Assembly: GCF_003668045.3 (NCBI RefSeq)
Contig: NC_048597.1
Coordinates: 23,791,960 to 23,855,959 of the forward strand
Direction of reading: 5' to 3'
Length of the DNA: 64,000 bases
Source of the DNA: Cricetulus griseus
Lineage: Eukaryota; Chordata; Mammalia; Rodentia; Cricetidae
The notes below the pieces were generated by a model. It had not been told where the DNA came from. It saw only the letters and a list, made by a program, of their open reading frames with translations, and did no database searches. The translations under genes were made by a program, and so were the position numbers. Within the stretch, counting starts at the first letter, position 1, and each line of letters begins with the position of its first letter. Below are positions 46,739 to 56,455 of this stretch, piece after piece.

Positions 46739-48180
46739 ATAGTAGAAAAGATCTGGTAAGACGCTATGGAAAACGGTTACCAACCATCCATGCTGTACAG
46801 AAACTAGGTACAAATGCTGAACCTTCAGAGGAGCCAAAGGCCCTTCCATTAAAGTGGCTTACAGATGAACCAGTTTGGGTAGGACAATGGCCTATGACCT
46901 CTGAGAAGCTAGAGGCTTTAGAAAAGTTAGTACAGGAGCAGCTAGATGCTGGACATATAGAGGAATCTACCAGTCCTTGGAATTCTCCTGTATTTGTTAT
47001 CAAAAAGAAGTCAGGTAAGTGGAAAATGCTGACAGACCTGAGAGCCATAAATAAGGTAATTCAACCAATGGGCTCTCTGCAACCTGGAATGCCATTACCT
47101 TCCTTAATACCTAAAGGATGGCCTATCATAGTCATTAATCTAAAAGACTGTTTTTTTTTCACAATACCGTTACAGGAAAATGATAGAGAAAAATTTGCAT
47201 TTACTGTACCAACTCTTAATAATTCACAGCCAGTTAGGAGATATCAGTGGAGGGTTTTGCCACAAGAATGCTAAATAGTCCTACTTTGTGTCAACACTTT
47301 GTACAGCAACCTTTGGAAATAATTCGTAAGAAATTTTCACAATCTCTTGTTTATCATTACATGGATGATATTCTTTTATCAGATTCTAATAAGGAAACTT
47401 TGGAATGTATGTTTGAAATGGTGAAGGAAGTTCTGCCTCGTTGGGGATTACAGATTGCCCCAGAAAAGATACAAAGAGGAGATTCTATTAACTATTTAGG
47501 TTACAAGATAGACTTACAGAGAATCAGACCTCAAAAGGTACAAATTAGGAGAGATCGTTATCAAACTCTTAATTCTCTTCAGAAATTATTAGGGGAAATT
47601 TCTCAATTACAGACGATTATTGGTGTAGAAGGACATGACTTAAAGCATTTAAAAATGGCCCTTAAAGGTGATAAGGACCTAAACAGTCTGAGAATATTAC
47701 TGCTGAGGCAGAAAAAGAGTTACAATGGATAGAAAACAGAATATTGGATGCGCATGTAGATCGGATAAACCTTGATTTAGACTGTATTCTGGTTATCTTG
47801 CCATCCAGAGAATACCCTTCTGGAATTCTGATGCAAAGGGAAGACACTATATTGGAATGGATATTTCTGCCACATAAACAGAATAAAAAGTTAAATGCAT
47901 ATATAGAAAAGATTTCTGATTTGATTTTAAAGGGTAAATTAAGACTTCGTCAGCTGACTGGAAAAGATCCAGCAGAAATTACAGTACCTTTAACTAATGA
48001 AGAAATTTCTTCCTTGTGGAAGGATAATGAATATTGGCAAATAGCTATTACTGACTTTTTGGGGACAATTAGCAACAACTATCCCAAAACTGACAGAATT
48101 AAATTCATAAAAAAGACAGTCTGGATTCTTCCACATATTGTAAGACAAACTCCCATTTCTGGAGTTCTTACCTTCTTACA
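46739..48180 (+). pseudogene. pol: ERV pol, reverse transcriptase, broken
   Basis: The RT that copies the RNA genome into DNA. Visible in order: WVGQWPMTSEKLEALEKLV, the finger motif SPWNSPVFVIKKKSGKWKML, TDLRAINKVIQPMGSLQPGM, motif A as VINLKDCFFFTIPL (47131-47172), NSPTLCQHFV, YMDD (47358-47369) and the thumb with NYLGYKIDLQ. The first Asp of motif A reads Asn (AAT at 47137-47139) and there is an extra Phe codon from a run of nine T. Frameshifts lie near 47260, 47690 and 48180. The change of a metal-binding Asp alone would be expected to inactivate the polymerase. Confidence 0.93.
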
Positions 48181-48545
48181 CTGATGCCAACAAATCAGGT
48201 AAGGCAGGTTATAAAGCAGGTGAGGTAAGTAAAGTAGTTCAAAGTCCATATACATCTGTACAGAAGGCAGAATTATATGCAATTCTCATGGTACTTAAGG
48301 ATTTTACAGAACCTCTTAATATAGTTACTGATTTTCAATATGCAGAGAGAGTCGTATTACACATTGAGACTGCAGAATTTGTTCCTGATAATACAGAATT
48401 AACTTCTCTGTTTTTACAATTACAGGAAACTCTCAGAAACAGAAATAATCCTATATACATTACACATATCAGATCCCATACGGGTCTGCCAGGCCCATTA
48501 GCACAAGGCAATGATGAGATTGATCGTTTATTAATTGGAAGTATG
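48181..48545 (+). pseudogene. pol: ERV pol, RNase H
   Basis: Removes the RNA strand during reverse transcription. All four acidic positions can be seen: Asp in TDANKSG (48183-48185), Glu in KAELYAIL, Asp in VTDFQYA and Asp in GNDEID near the end. The conserved His-rich end THIRSHTGLPGPLAQ is present. TDFQYA has Phe where related enzymes have Ser. It is continuous with integrase in one frame. Confidence 0.88.
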
Positions 48546-49322
48546 CTAGAAGCCTCAGAATTTCTTAAGAAACATCATGTAAATAGCAAAGGTTTGAAAA
48601 AGGACTTCTCCATCACTTGGCAACAAGCCAAGGAGATAGTAAAAAACTGTCCTACTTGTTCCTTTTATAATCAAACTCCATTGCCAGCAGGTTGTAATCC
48701 TAAGGGCATTCGGAGAAATGAGGTTTGTCAGATGGATGTCTTTCACTTTGCAGAGTTTGGAAATTTGAAATATGTGTATCATACTATAGACACATTCTCA
48801 GGGTTCCAATGGGATACTGCTCTTAACTCTGAAAAAGCTGATTCTGTTATTACACACCTGCTAGAGATGATGGCAGTTATGGGTATACCTGCACAAATAA
48901 AAACTGACAATGCTCCAGCATATGTCTCTACAAAATTGGAACAATTTTTCAAATATTATAACATAAAGCATGTTACTGGTATACCACACAATCCTACAGG
49001 ACAAGCAGTGGTTGAGAGATCTAATAGAACACTTAAGGAGATGCTCAACAAACAAGCTTGGAAGACTAAACCCCCCAAACATAGGTTATATAATGCTTTA
49101 TTAACACTAAACTTTCTTAATGCCAATGAAAAAGGACAAACAACTGCAGAAAGACACTGGACTGCAGAAAAAACTGCTGAACTCAATCAGCCAGTATACT
49201 TCAAAGATGTACTAACCTCTGTATGGATACCAGGACATGTGTTATGTTGGGGTAGGGGTTTTGCATTGGTTTCTACGGGAGAAGAAAAACTTTGGATACC
49301 ATCAAAGTTGATCAAGATTTGA
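48546..49322 (+). pseudogene. pol: ERV pol, integrase (open, longest frame)
   Basis: Integrates the DNA copy into the host genome. An open frame runs from the RNase H part (ATG at 48288) to the stop at 49320-49322. The N-terminal zinc domain ends with CPTC; HHVN is present but the position where the first His of the HHCC pattern is expected appears to be Leu. The catalytic triad is complete: Asp 48735, Asp 48906, Glu 49014, with exactly 35 residues between the second Asp and the Glu. The C-terminus has the VWIPG...LWIPSKLIK pattern of class II integrases. It is the best-kept part of the provirus. Confidence 0.95.
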
Positions 49323-50441
49323 GTGGAAAAGAAAAAAACCTCTCGATGAGGACAAATGACAGGTATTCTACTAAGGTATATCTTATAAACTAAATAGAAA
49401 CCCCCCAAAGGAAAGGGAAGTGTTTTGCTTTTATCTTCACAGGAAAACTCATCTTCAGAAGGCAAAGGACACTGCATACTTAAGAAGTAGATACTTAAGA
49501 AGAAAAGGTAGCTATAACCATCAAACAAAAGGAACGTGCCATATGGTAATCTTTACAGCTGTCTCTCAAAAAACTTTATTTCTCTTTATTTCCTAGTCCC
49601 TATTCAATTAAACCAATGCTGGGTTTAGAGGTGGATTTGGCTTTCCTCCTCTAAAATCCAAGCACATTATTTAACTAAACTTTAGTGTTTCTGTGTTGTA
49701 TCAAGAAGCCAATTGATGTAATACAGAATAAAAGAAGAATTTGGGGACTGTCTTTGTCTTTTCTTGGATCTTTCTCTCAAGGTGTACACCCTCTCATAAT
49801 TGTTATGCTCTCATGGTTGCATTCCCCAGCATGTGTACATACACAAGCAAACATTTCTCTGCTAACTGTTTATGTTTGAGTCCCACACAGCCAATGAAGA
49901 CCTGCCTGACAGCAATCCCTGGACACCCTGGAAAGAAAATGGGCCACACCTCCTCGACTGCACTGGATCCAACTTGCTCCATTTCAACTGACACTCCAGC
50001 CAGAGGTTCGGGTACTGACTTCAATCAAGTTGAGGATTTCAAGTGAGATCTTCAGTCAAGTGAATCCCATCTAACGTGGACTGGATACAATTCATTCAAG
50101 ACTTTCACTTTACTAACATTTTCTTCCTACAGGACCCCACATGACTATCATCATCCCATTTCAGCAGGAAGTAACTTGGAGGATACTACGCCCTCTTTCC
50201 CCATTGTTGTCACTTAGGATAGTGTATATACCTAGTTAGGGATAACTTCCTATTGTTTATGCTTGGGATTGGAAGGAGGTGTTCAGGCTTGGCCACCTCT
50301 TTCAGATGACTTTAGGGTTTAGTTAAAAATGAGATAGTTAGGATGTGACATAAGCACATTGTTGTATCTTCTTATATTTTACCTTTATGATTGTTAATTT
50401 TGGATACTTTAAACTGTTAAGTTTTAATCCTCTTTTAGACT
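49323..50441 (+). other. ERV 3' internal region without env
   Basis: About 1.1 kb between integrase and the polypurine tract. I see no surface or transmembrane envelope features: no signal peptide, furin site, fusion peptide or CX6CC motif in any frame. Small open frames (for example 49741-50046) have no recognisable family. Loss of env by deletion, or an element that never had one, are both possible. Confidence 0.75.
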
Positions 50442-50452
50442 AAAAGGGGAAT
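50442..50452 (+). promoter_or_regulatory. Polypurine tract
   Basis: AAAAGGGGAAT sits immediately before the 3' LTR, where plus-strand DNA synthesis is primed. Confidence 0.92.
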
Positions 50453-50684
50453 TGTAGGAGAAGCTGTAGCCATGCCTACTTAGGGGATGGCTACAGGTGT
50501 GCCTGACTGCGAGGGTGTGGTCAGGGGACATAGGGTGACTGCGTTTTCGATTTCAGTTAATCTTTTGGGCTTGCATACAGACTGCTGCCATGCCGGTTGG
50601 CTAGGTCACTCTGTAAGTAAGGCTTTTCCGTATTAAATACCCTTATATTTCTACCTGACTCCGTATTGGTAATTTCCCACTAAA
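50453..50684 (+). promoter_or_regulatory. 3' LTR (about 232 bp)
   Basis: Begins TGTAGGAGAAGCTGTAGCC and ends CCCACTAAA before the duplication GTGTCC. It has the polyadenylation-like ATTAAA at 50632-50637 and the same GTAAGT splice-site-like motif. The GC inverted repeat of the 5' LTR is eroded here by a 7-bp gap and substitutions. Confidence 0.93.
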
Positions 50685-50690
50685 GTGTCC
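50685..50690. repeat. ERV target-site duplication, right copy (GTGTCC)
   Basis: Matches 43461-43466. L1 sequence resumes directly after it with TTTGCCTTATAGAAGCTTCT. Confidence 0.95.
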
Positions 50691-51526
50691 TTTGCCTTAT
50701 AGAAGCTTCTCAGTTTCAGGAGGTCCCATTTATTAATTGTTGATCTCAATGTTTGTGCTATTGGTGTTATGTGCAGAAATCGGTCTCCTGTACCAATTTG
50801 TTTGAGAGTACCACCTACCTTCTCTTCTAGGAGTTTCAGTGTGACTGAATTTATTTGGAGGTCTTTGATCCATTTGGACTTAAGTTTTGTGCATGGCAAT
50901 AGATATGGATCTAACTGCAATCTTCTACATGTCTGAATACAGTTATGCCAACACCATTTGTTGAAGACACTTTCTTTTGTCCATTGTATAACTTTAGCTT
51001 CTTTGTCAAAAATCGGGTATTCGTATGTGTATGGGTTAATATCAGGGTTTTCAATTCTATTCCATTCGTCTATCTGTCTAATTTTGTGCCAATACCAAGC
51101 TGTTTTCAGGAATATAGCTCTATATTAGAGCTTGAAGTCAGGGATGGTGATGCCTTTGGAAGTTCCTTTATTGTACAGGGTTGTTTTGGCTATCCTGGAT
51201 TTTTTGTTTTTCTATATGAAGTTGAGTATTGTTCTTTCAAGGCCTGTGAAGAATTGTGTTGGGATTTTGATGGGAATTGCATAGAATCTGTAGTTTGCTT
51301 TTGGTAAGACTGCCATTTTTTACTATGTTTATCCTACCTATTCAGGAGCATGGAAGATCTTTCCATTTTCTGGTATCTTCTTTAATTTCTTTCTTTAAAG
51401 ACTCAAAGTTCTTACTATACAGGTCTTCCATGTTTTGGTTAGCATTACGCCAAGATATTTTATGTTGCTAGTTGCTATTGTCAAGGGTGATGTTTCTTTG
51501 ACTTCTTTCTCAGCACATTTATCATC
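50691..51526 (-). mobile_element. LINE-1 ORF2 part, antisense (continuation)
   Basis: Continues the L1 interrupted at 43466. Minus-strand ORF2 pieces are clear (SKWIKDLQINSVTLKLLEEK, KWDLLKLRSFYKAKDT at 50651-50920). It ends upstream in ORF2 at the reverse complement of GATGATAA (51519-51526), where the orientation flips. Confidence 0.93.
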
Positions 51527-51535
51527 TTTACAAGC

Positions 51536-52411
51536 AATTTAAACAGACCTATAGCCCCTAATGAAATAGAAGCCTTCATCAAAAGTCTACCAACCAAAAA
51601 AAGCACATGGCCAGATGGTTTCAGCCCAGAATTCTACCAGAAATTCAAAGAAGAGCTAATACCAGTACTCCTCAAATTGTTCCACATAATAGCAACAGAA
51701 GGGACACTGTCAAGCTCTTTTTATGAGGCTACAATTACCTTGGTACCCAAGCAATACAAAGATACAACTATAAAAGATAATTACAGACCAATATCCCTCA
51801 TGAACATTGATGCAAAATATTCAACAAAATACTGGGAAATTGAATCCAAAAACACATCAGAGAAATCATCCACCATGATCAAGTTTGCTTCATCCCAAGA
51901 ATGCAGGGATGGTGCTACATAGGAAAATCCATTAATGTTAATTCACCATATAAACAAACTGAAAAAGAAAAACCACATGATCATCTCATTAGATGCTGAA
52001 AAAGCCTTTGACAAATCGAACATCCCTTCATAATAAAGGTCTTGGAGAGATCAGGAATAACAGGAACATATCTAAATATGCAATATGCAGCCAACCAATA
52101 GCCAAAATCAAACTAAAAGTGATTCCTCTAAAATCAGGAACAAGACAAGGCTGTCCACTCTCTCCATATCTCTTCAATATTGTACTTGAAGTTCTAGCTA
52201 GAGTAATAAGACAACAAAAGGAGATCAAGGGGATACAGATTGGAAAGGAAGAAGTCAAACTTTCACTATTTGCAGATGATATGATAGTTTACATAAGTGA
52301 CCTGAGAAACTCTACCAGGGAACTCCTACAGCTGATAAACACCTTCAGCAAAGTGGAAGGATACAATATTAAGTTAAAAAAATCAGTAGCCCTACTATAT
52401 ACAGATGATAA
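51536..52411 (+). mobile_element. LINE-1 ORF2 RT part, inverted, sense
   Basis: The same L1 but in the opposite orientation. Plus-strand ORF2 runs from NRPIAPNEIEAFIKSLPTKK through DNYRPISLMNIDAK, GTRQGCPLSPYLFNIVLEVL and the catalytic FADDMIVYISD (52269-52301), to LLYTDDN. It stops at GATGATAA (52404-52411), the same ORF2 position where the antisense part begins. Frames are broken by indels near 51920 and 52020. Confidence 0.95.
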
Positions 52412-52412
52412 T

Positions 52413-52421
52413 GGTTATGAT
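52413..52421. repeat. L1 target-site duplication, right copy (GGTTATGAT)
   Basis: Pairs with 41775-41783 and abuts the end of the inverted L1 part. Confidence 0.8.
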
Positions 52422-54985
52422 ATTAACCTACCACAGTTAATTGTGAATTGCTTCTTACATTGAGAGACACACCCAGTTTGCTGCTGGGGTTCCTCCCATT
52501 TTACATTTTTTTGACTGGAAATTAGTTTTGGAGTAAAGTAGTAGTATTAATGTGGGATGCTCATTATTCTCTGCAAATAAATGGCAGAATATGTGATTGT
52601 CCTTTCAGAGGCTATTGAGGGAAAGCATGGGAACAAGAGAGAAATGGTGAGTGAAGAAAACAGAGAGAGAGGCAGAAAAAGAGAGTGGAAGGAGGAGAGG
52701 GAGGGAAAGGAAAGGAGGAAGCTTGCTTGATGCTAACTACCCTCTCAGGAAATATACATTCACGTAATTTACAATATTTACAAATATACTTATGAAAAAA
52801 GGAAAAAAGATGCAGAAGAGTGAGAAAAATTTCAATGACAGAGTAGAAACATAGATGTCTTTTGCACTGTGATTTGTTACTGAGAAAGGATCCAAATTGG
52901 CTGCAGAGGCCAAACAAGGGGAATCTATGGGGAAAAATAAAATAAAAACAAAAACAAATCTGTGGTAATGTCCATGAGAGAAATTAGTTTTGTCATGGTA
53001 TGTTCCAGAGTGGGAAGAGGCTAAGTTAAGGTAACTATGTGTAAGGAAAGCATAATCTGGTTCCCAAGTTAAACAGCAGTGAAATAAAATGGATTATTTA
53101 TTCTGCCTTCTAGAAATTGGCTTCCAGTTTGTTCTGTGGCTTGTAGACCCTGTCTCTCCAATTAGGATGGGTAATTCTTAAAACTAAGCTGAGGTGGGTA
53201 TTGAAGTATAAGATGCTGTACTTCCAGTTTAGTTTTGCATTGCTATGATAATAGAGCATGGCCTTTAGATTGGAAGGGGAATGGTGACCTACTGTGATGG
53301 TCGAACTGGTCTACAGAAATGTTAAGACTCTATATCCAGATATCAAGAGATATTGGGAAAACAAGTTTGCTTAACCTTGAGATAATGTTGCAGTTAATTT
53401 ATATGTAGACATTGGGTGATTTGCATCAGATAATAAAAATGAACTTCAACAAGATTTAAACTCCCCTTAACCTTTACCATATAAAATGGCTCTTCTCCAA
53501 AGAAGGCTGATGAGATTCTAACAGCAAGTTCTTAAAAGGCTTACAAATCAGTTAAATGGAATTTTTTAAATCACTATAAAAATGAAGCATACTTATAGAT
53601 ATCAGAATGCCAATTATTTGATCTAACAATCTACCAAAGAAACTACATCCCACACTAGCGTAGCCCAGTGTAGAACTGATTGTAGAAGAAGGCATTCATT
53701 TCATGATCACTAGTGGCCTAGAAACATTATTGAAAAGTCAAAATATACACAGTGTTTCATATCCTAACATACTTGCCAGAAGTTTTGACAAGATAAACAT
53801 AATGTGATTTCAGTGTTTTCAAATAAACTCCATAGATTCTTTTTATAGGAGATAACTCTTAGATTTTGCTGCAAGAAGACAAAGCCGGTAAACTAGACCA
53901 AAATTTCTAGGAAAAATCAGCACTACAGGACTGTTATCTAATTTAACTCCTCAGTATCTCCAAACTATACTCGTGATTTGCTGTCATCTACATGCCTTCC
54001 TTTATTTCTGATCATTAAGTCTACTTGCTTTTCAAAACAATTCTGGTAAATTTGAACCAACCTGTCCTCCTCTAAAGAATGGGGAATAGACAACATCTAT
54101 TCAAACACAATTATGATGAGTGATTCAAAGACATGCCTGTGACCTTATCTAGAGCTGGAAGGTAAATACAGACCCTTTCAAAAAATCATTGGAAAGGGAA
54201 GCTCAATTGAAAAGTAATTAGCCACCAAGTAAGTGCTTCTATGTCTGGTAATGGGTCTGATTCAAGAAAATCTAAGGTCTCACAATGCAGGACTGAAAAA
54301 AATAAAAGCTGGAAAAATATTGAGGGATACTTAAGAAAATAATTCAACCTAGCAATAAGTACATTAAAAACCCTATTCTTCATTATCATTTACTTTAACC
54401 ATAATCTCTAACATTGTTCTTGAGAAGATGATAAACTTAGTTTGTGGAGCTTTGAGAAATGGGTCATGTAAAACAGGACCTGTTCCTCTTTGTGTGACCT
54501 GACAGACTAGTGCAACATCCCTGGCCCCAATTTCAAGATAAGACCTCAACATTAAAATAAGAAGGTCTTAACCTTGAGACAACAGCATGTCCTAAGAGAA
54601 AGACAGTCAGGATATCAGCCATAACAATAATTTCAAAAGAGTTAACAATGCTTAGTTCAAGCAGGTTTTAAGCACACATAGGATTTGGAGAACAAAGGTA
54701 TTTTAAACTCACCAATTAGAGGTTAGGATGACGATGAGGTGAGTAGGATAGATAAAAGGGAGAAACTCAGACCTGTGGGCTGCATTTCCCATGGATAAAT
54801 TACTCTCACTGCTGGGAGTGAACTCTATTACAATCCATTCAGCTCGTTGTCTAGGGACTTTACACTGCATCCAGCCTGAAACCTCCCTCCTGCCTCAATT
54901 ATACCCATCCTCCCTATTCCTCTTATCCTGAGAGTTCGATGGATGGGAAATGTAAGTTGTGTGATTAAGAATATCTAAGATGAAT
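52422..54985. other. Unique DNA, no gene recognised
   Basis: A purine-rich stretch (52615-52720, AGAGAGAGG and GGAGGAGAGG units) is present. Otherwise no named repeat or gene is seen. Confidence 0.45.
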
Positions 54986-55592
54986 GGCAACAGGGACTTC
55001 ACCATACAGTAAGTAAATGTTTTGACATTCCCACAGGGCAGCACAAATACTGTTATTATTTTCTCAGATAAATTGGCAGGAATCCAAGACTATAAAACCA
55101 TTGATGAAAACCACTGCCATATGGTAATAAAATCAAAACCTTGGTCAGCTGTTTGGGTTAGAGCTGCTGCAGTTCTTGCCTTTTGTTTCTTCACTGGCAA
55201 TAGGTCTTAAGTGTGATTGTTCTTACCTTTCCTTCTCCCAAAGCACACCAGATATTTGCTATCTTTGTATGTAGTTTTGTATCAAGCCTAAATAGTTTTC
55301 TTCAGGTTAAAGGGGAATTATAGTGAGATATCCACTTGCCCGCACCCCGCCTGTTTGGGCTTGGTCACAGGTGAGGAAGTGACATGATGGAGACTATTCT
55401 AGGTCTGGGGTCCAGGCAGGTGGCACTCTCTTGCTTCTGGTTGGAACACAGGGAGCAGCCTATGCTGTGTGGATCCTGAGAGCACGACCTGCAGCAGCCA
55501 TCTGCTTTTTGTATAAGTGACTTCTTCCACAAAGAAATTATATTTAACCTATATTTGAGCCTAGTCTCGTGAGTCATTATCTGTGTCTCCAC
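54986..55592 (+). mobile_element. Probable ERV remnant: 3' internal end plus LTR
   Basis: A polypurine-tract-like AAAGGGGAAT at 55310-55319 is followed by an LTR-like block from about TAGTGAGATATCCACTTGCC to TATCTGTGTCTCCACA (55577-55592). The block has TTTTGTATAAGTGAC as a TATA-like element. The 300 bases before the tract would then be internal sequence. The family is not recognised and no target duplication was found. Confidence 0.5.
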
Positions 55593-55670
55593 AAGCTGCC
55601 TTTAAGAAAGCTCATGGTAATTGTTGTGGTAGAAAGAAAGGCTCAGGACCTTGACAAAGTATAGATAATA

Positions 55671-55675
55671 ATATA

Positions 55676-55715
<40 letters not shown>
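55671..55715. repeat. AT microsatellite
   Basis: About 20 AT units with one interruption. Confidence 0.97.
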
Positions 55716-55718
<3 letters not shown>

Positions 55719-55825
55719 ATTTTTCCTCAGTTAAAATTGAAAACTGATGTCTACAATATAGTTCTTTGAAGAATGGGGAGAAAAGGGAAACAGAGAAAAG
55801 AATCATAAAATATTAGGTCTCTTGA

Positions 55826-56107
55826 ATCTGGGAACATGGCTTAGTGGATAAGGTATTTGTCACATGCCCCTAAGAACTGGAGTTCAGATTCCCCACATCC
55901 ACATAAGTGGATGCAAGGTATGCCACAAGTCACGCTTATAACTCCAGTACTTGGAAAGCAAGACACAAATCCTTGGAGGAAGATGGTTAGCCACACCAAT
56001 AGTATCTGTAAATGTCAGTTTCAACTGAAACACCCTCTCTAATGAATAAGGAGGAGGGCAATCAATGAAGATTCCCAACATCAGCCTTAACCGACATTTG
56101 CATCCAC

Positions 56108-56109
<2 letters not shown>
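55826..56109 (+). mobile_element. B4/RSINE-type SINE
   Basis: Head GGGAACATGGCTTAGTGGAT, GGAGTTCAGATTCCCCACAT, then AACTCCAGTACTTGGAAAGC, GAGGGCAATCAATGAAGATT, CCCAACATCAGCCTTAACCG and CATTTGCATCCACACC. The block GGGCAATCAATGAAGA...CCCAACATCA is typical of the 3' half of this SINE group. Confidence 0.75.

Positions 56110-56160
<51 letters not shown>
56110..56160. repeat. CT microsatellite after SINE tail
   Basis: About 25 uninterrupted CT units, continuous with the SINE tail. Confidence 0.97.
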
Positions 56161-56163
<3 letters not shown>

Positions 56164-56376
56164 AAATCATCTCTACCTACTCCTTTCAAGTCAGTTTTCA
56201 GAAAAAGAAGTTGTGATCCCTTTCAGGAATTATGTCCACACCTTTCCAATTTCATTGTTTACAGAAAATTCACTTTGTAATTCCTATGAAACATTAAGAC
56301 AACTGATTTTGGGCATCATGAACTATTGGTAACAAGCAGAGACCTATGACTTTGTTATTGTTTGTGTGCATGCACG

Positions 56377-56379
<3 letters not shown>
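56161..56379. other. Unique spacer between two microsatellites
   Basis: About 220 bases with nothing recognised. Confidence 0.4.

Positions 56380-56451
<72 letters not shown>
56380..56451. repeat. TG then GA microsatellite
   Basis: TG units (about 56380-56408) switch directly to GA units (about 56408-56451). Confidence 0.97.

Positions 56452-56455
<4 letters not shown>

Larger units (their letters stand above)
43467..50684 (+). mobile_element. Class II (betaretrovirus-like) endogenous retrovirus, defective provirus
   Basis: A 7.2-kb provirus: LTR, leucine-type primer site, gag, pro, pol (RT, RNase H, integrase), about 1.1 kb without env, polypurine tract, LTR. RT block wording (NSPTLCQHFV, YMDDILLS) and integrase (TGQAVVERSNRTLKEML) are class II/ERVK-like, near IAP and betaretroviruses. 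I think of the rodent mys/MYSERV-like group, but that is a guess from memory of short LTRs and host. It lies in plus orientation inside a minus-strand L1. All genes carry frameshifts or stops, so it is a fossil. The LTRs differ at about 20 of 230 sites by hand count. Confidence 0.95.

Noticed and set aside
49187..49528. Minus-strand frames across the integrase
   Set aside because: Shadows of the plus-strand integrase, which has the catalytic residues.
49741..50046. 101-residue frame in the env position
   Set aside because: No signal peptide, cleavage site, fusion peptide or CX6CC motif; too short for env.
51945..52463. 156-residue frame with ADD motif as an active reverse transcriptase gene
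   Set aside because: It is a fragment of L1 ORF2 in the inverted, truncated L1, with frameshifts upstream.
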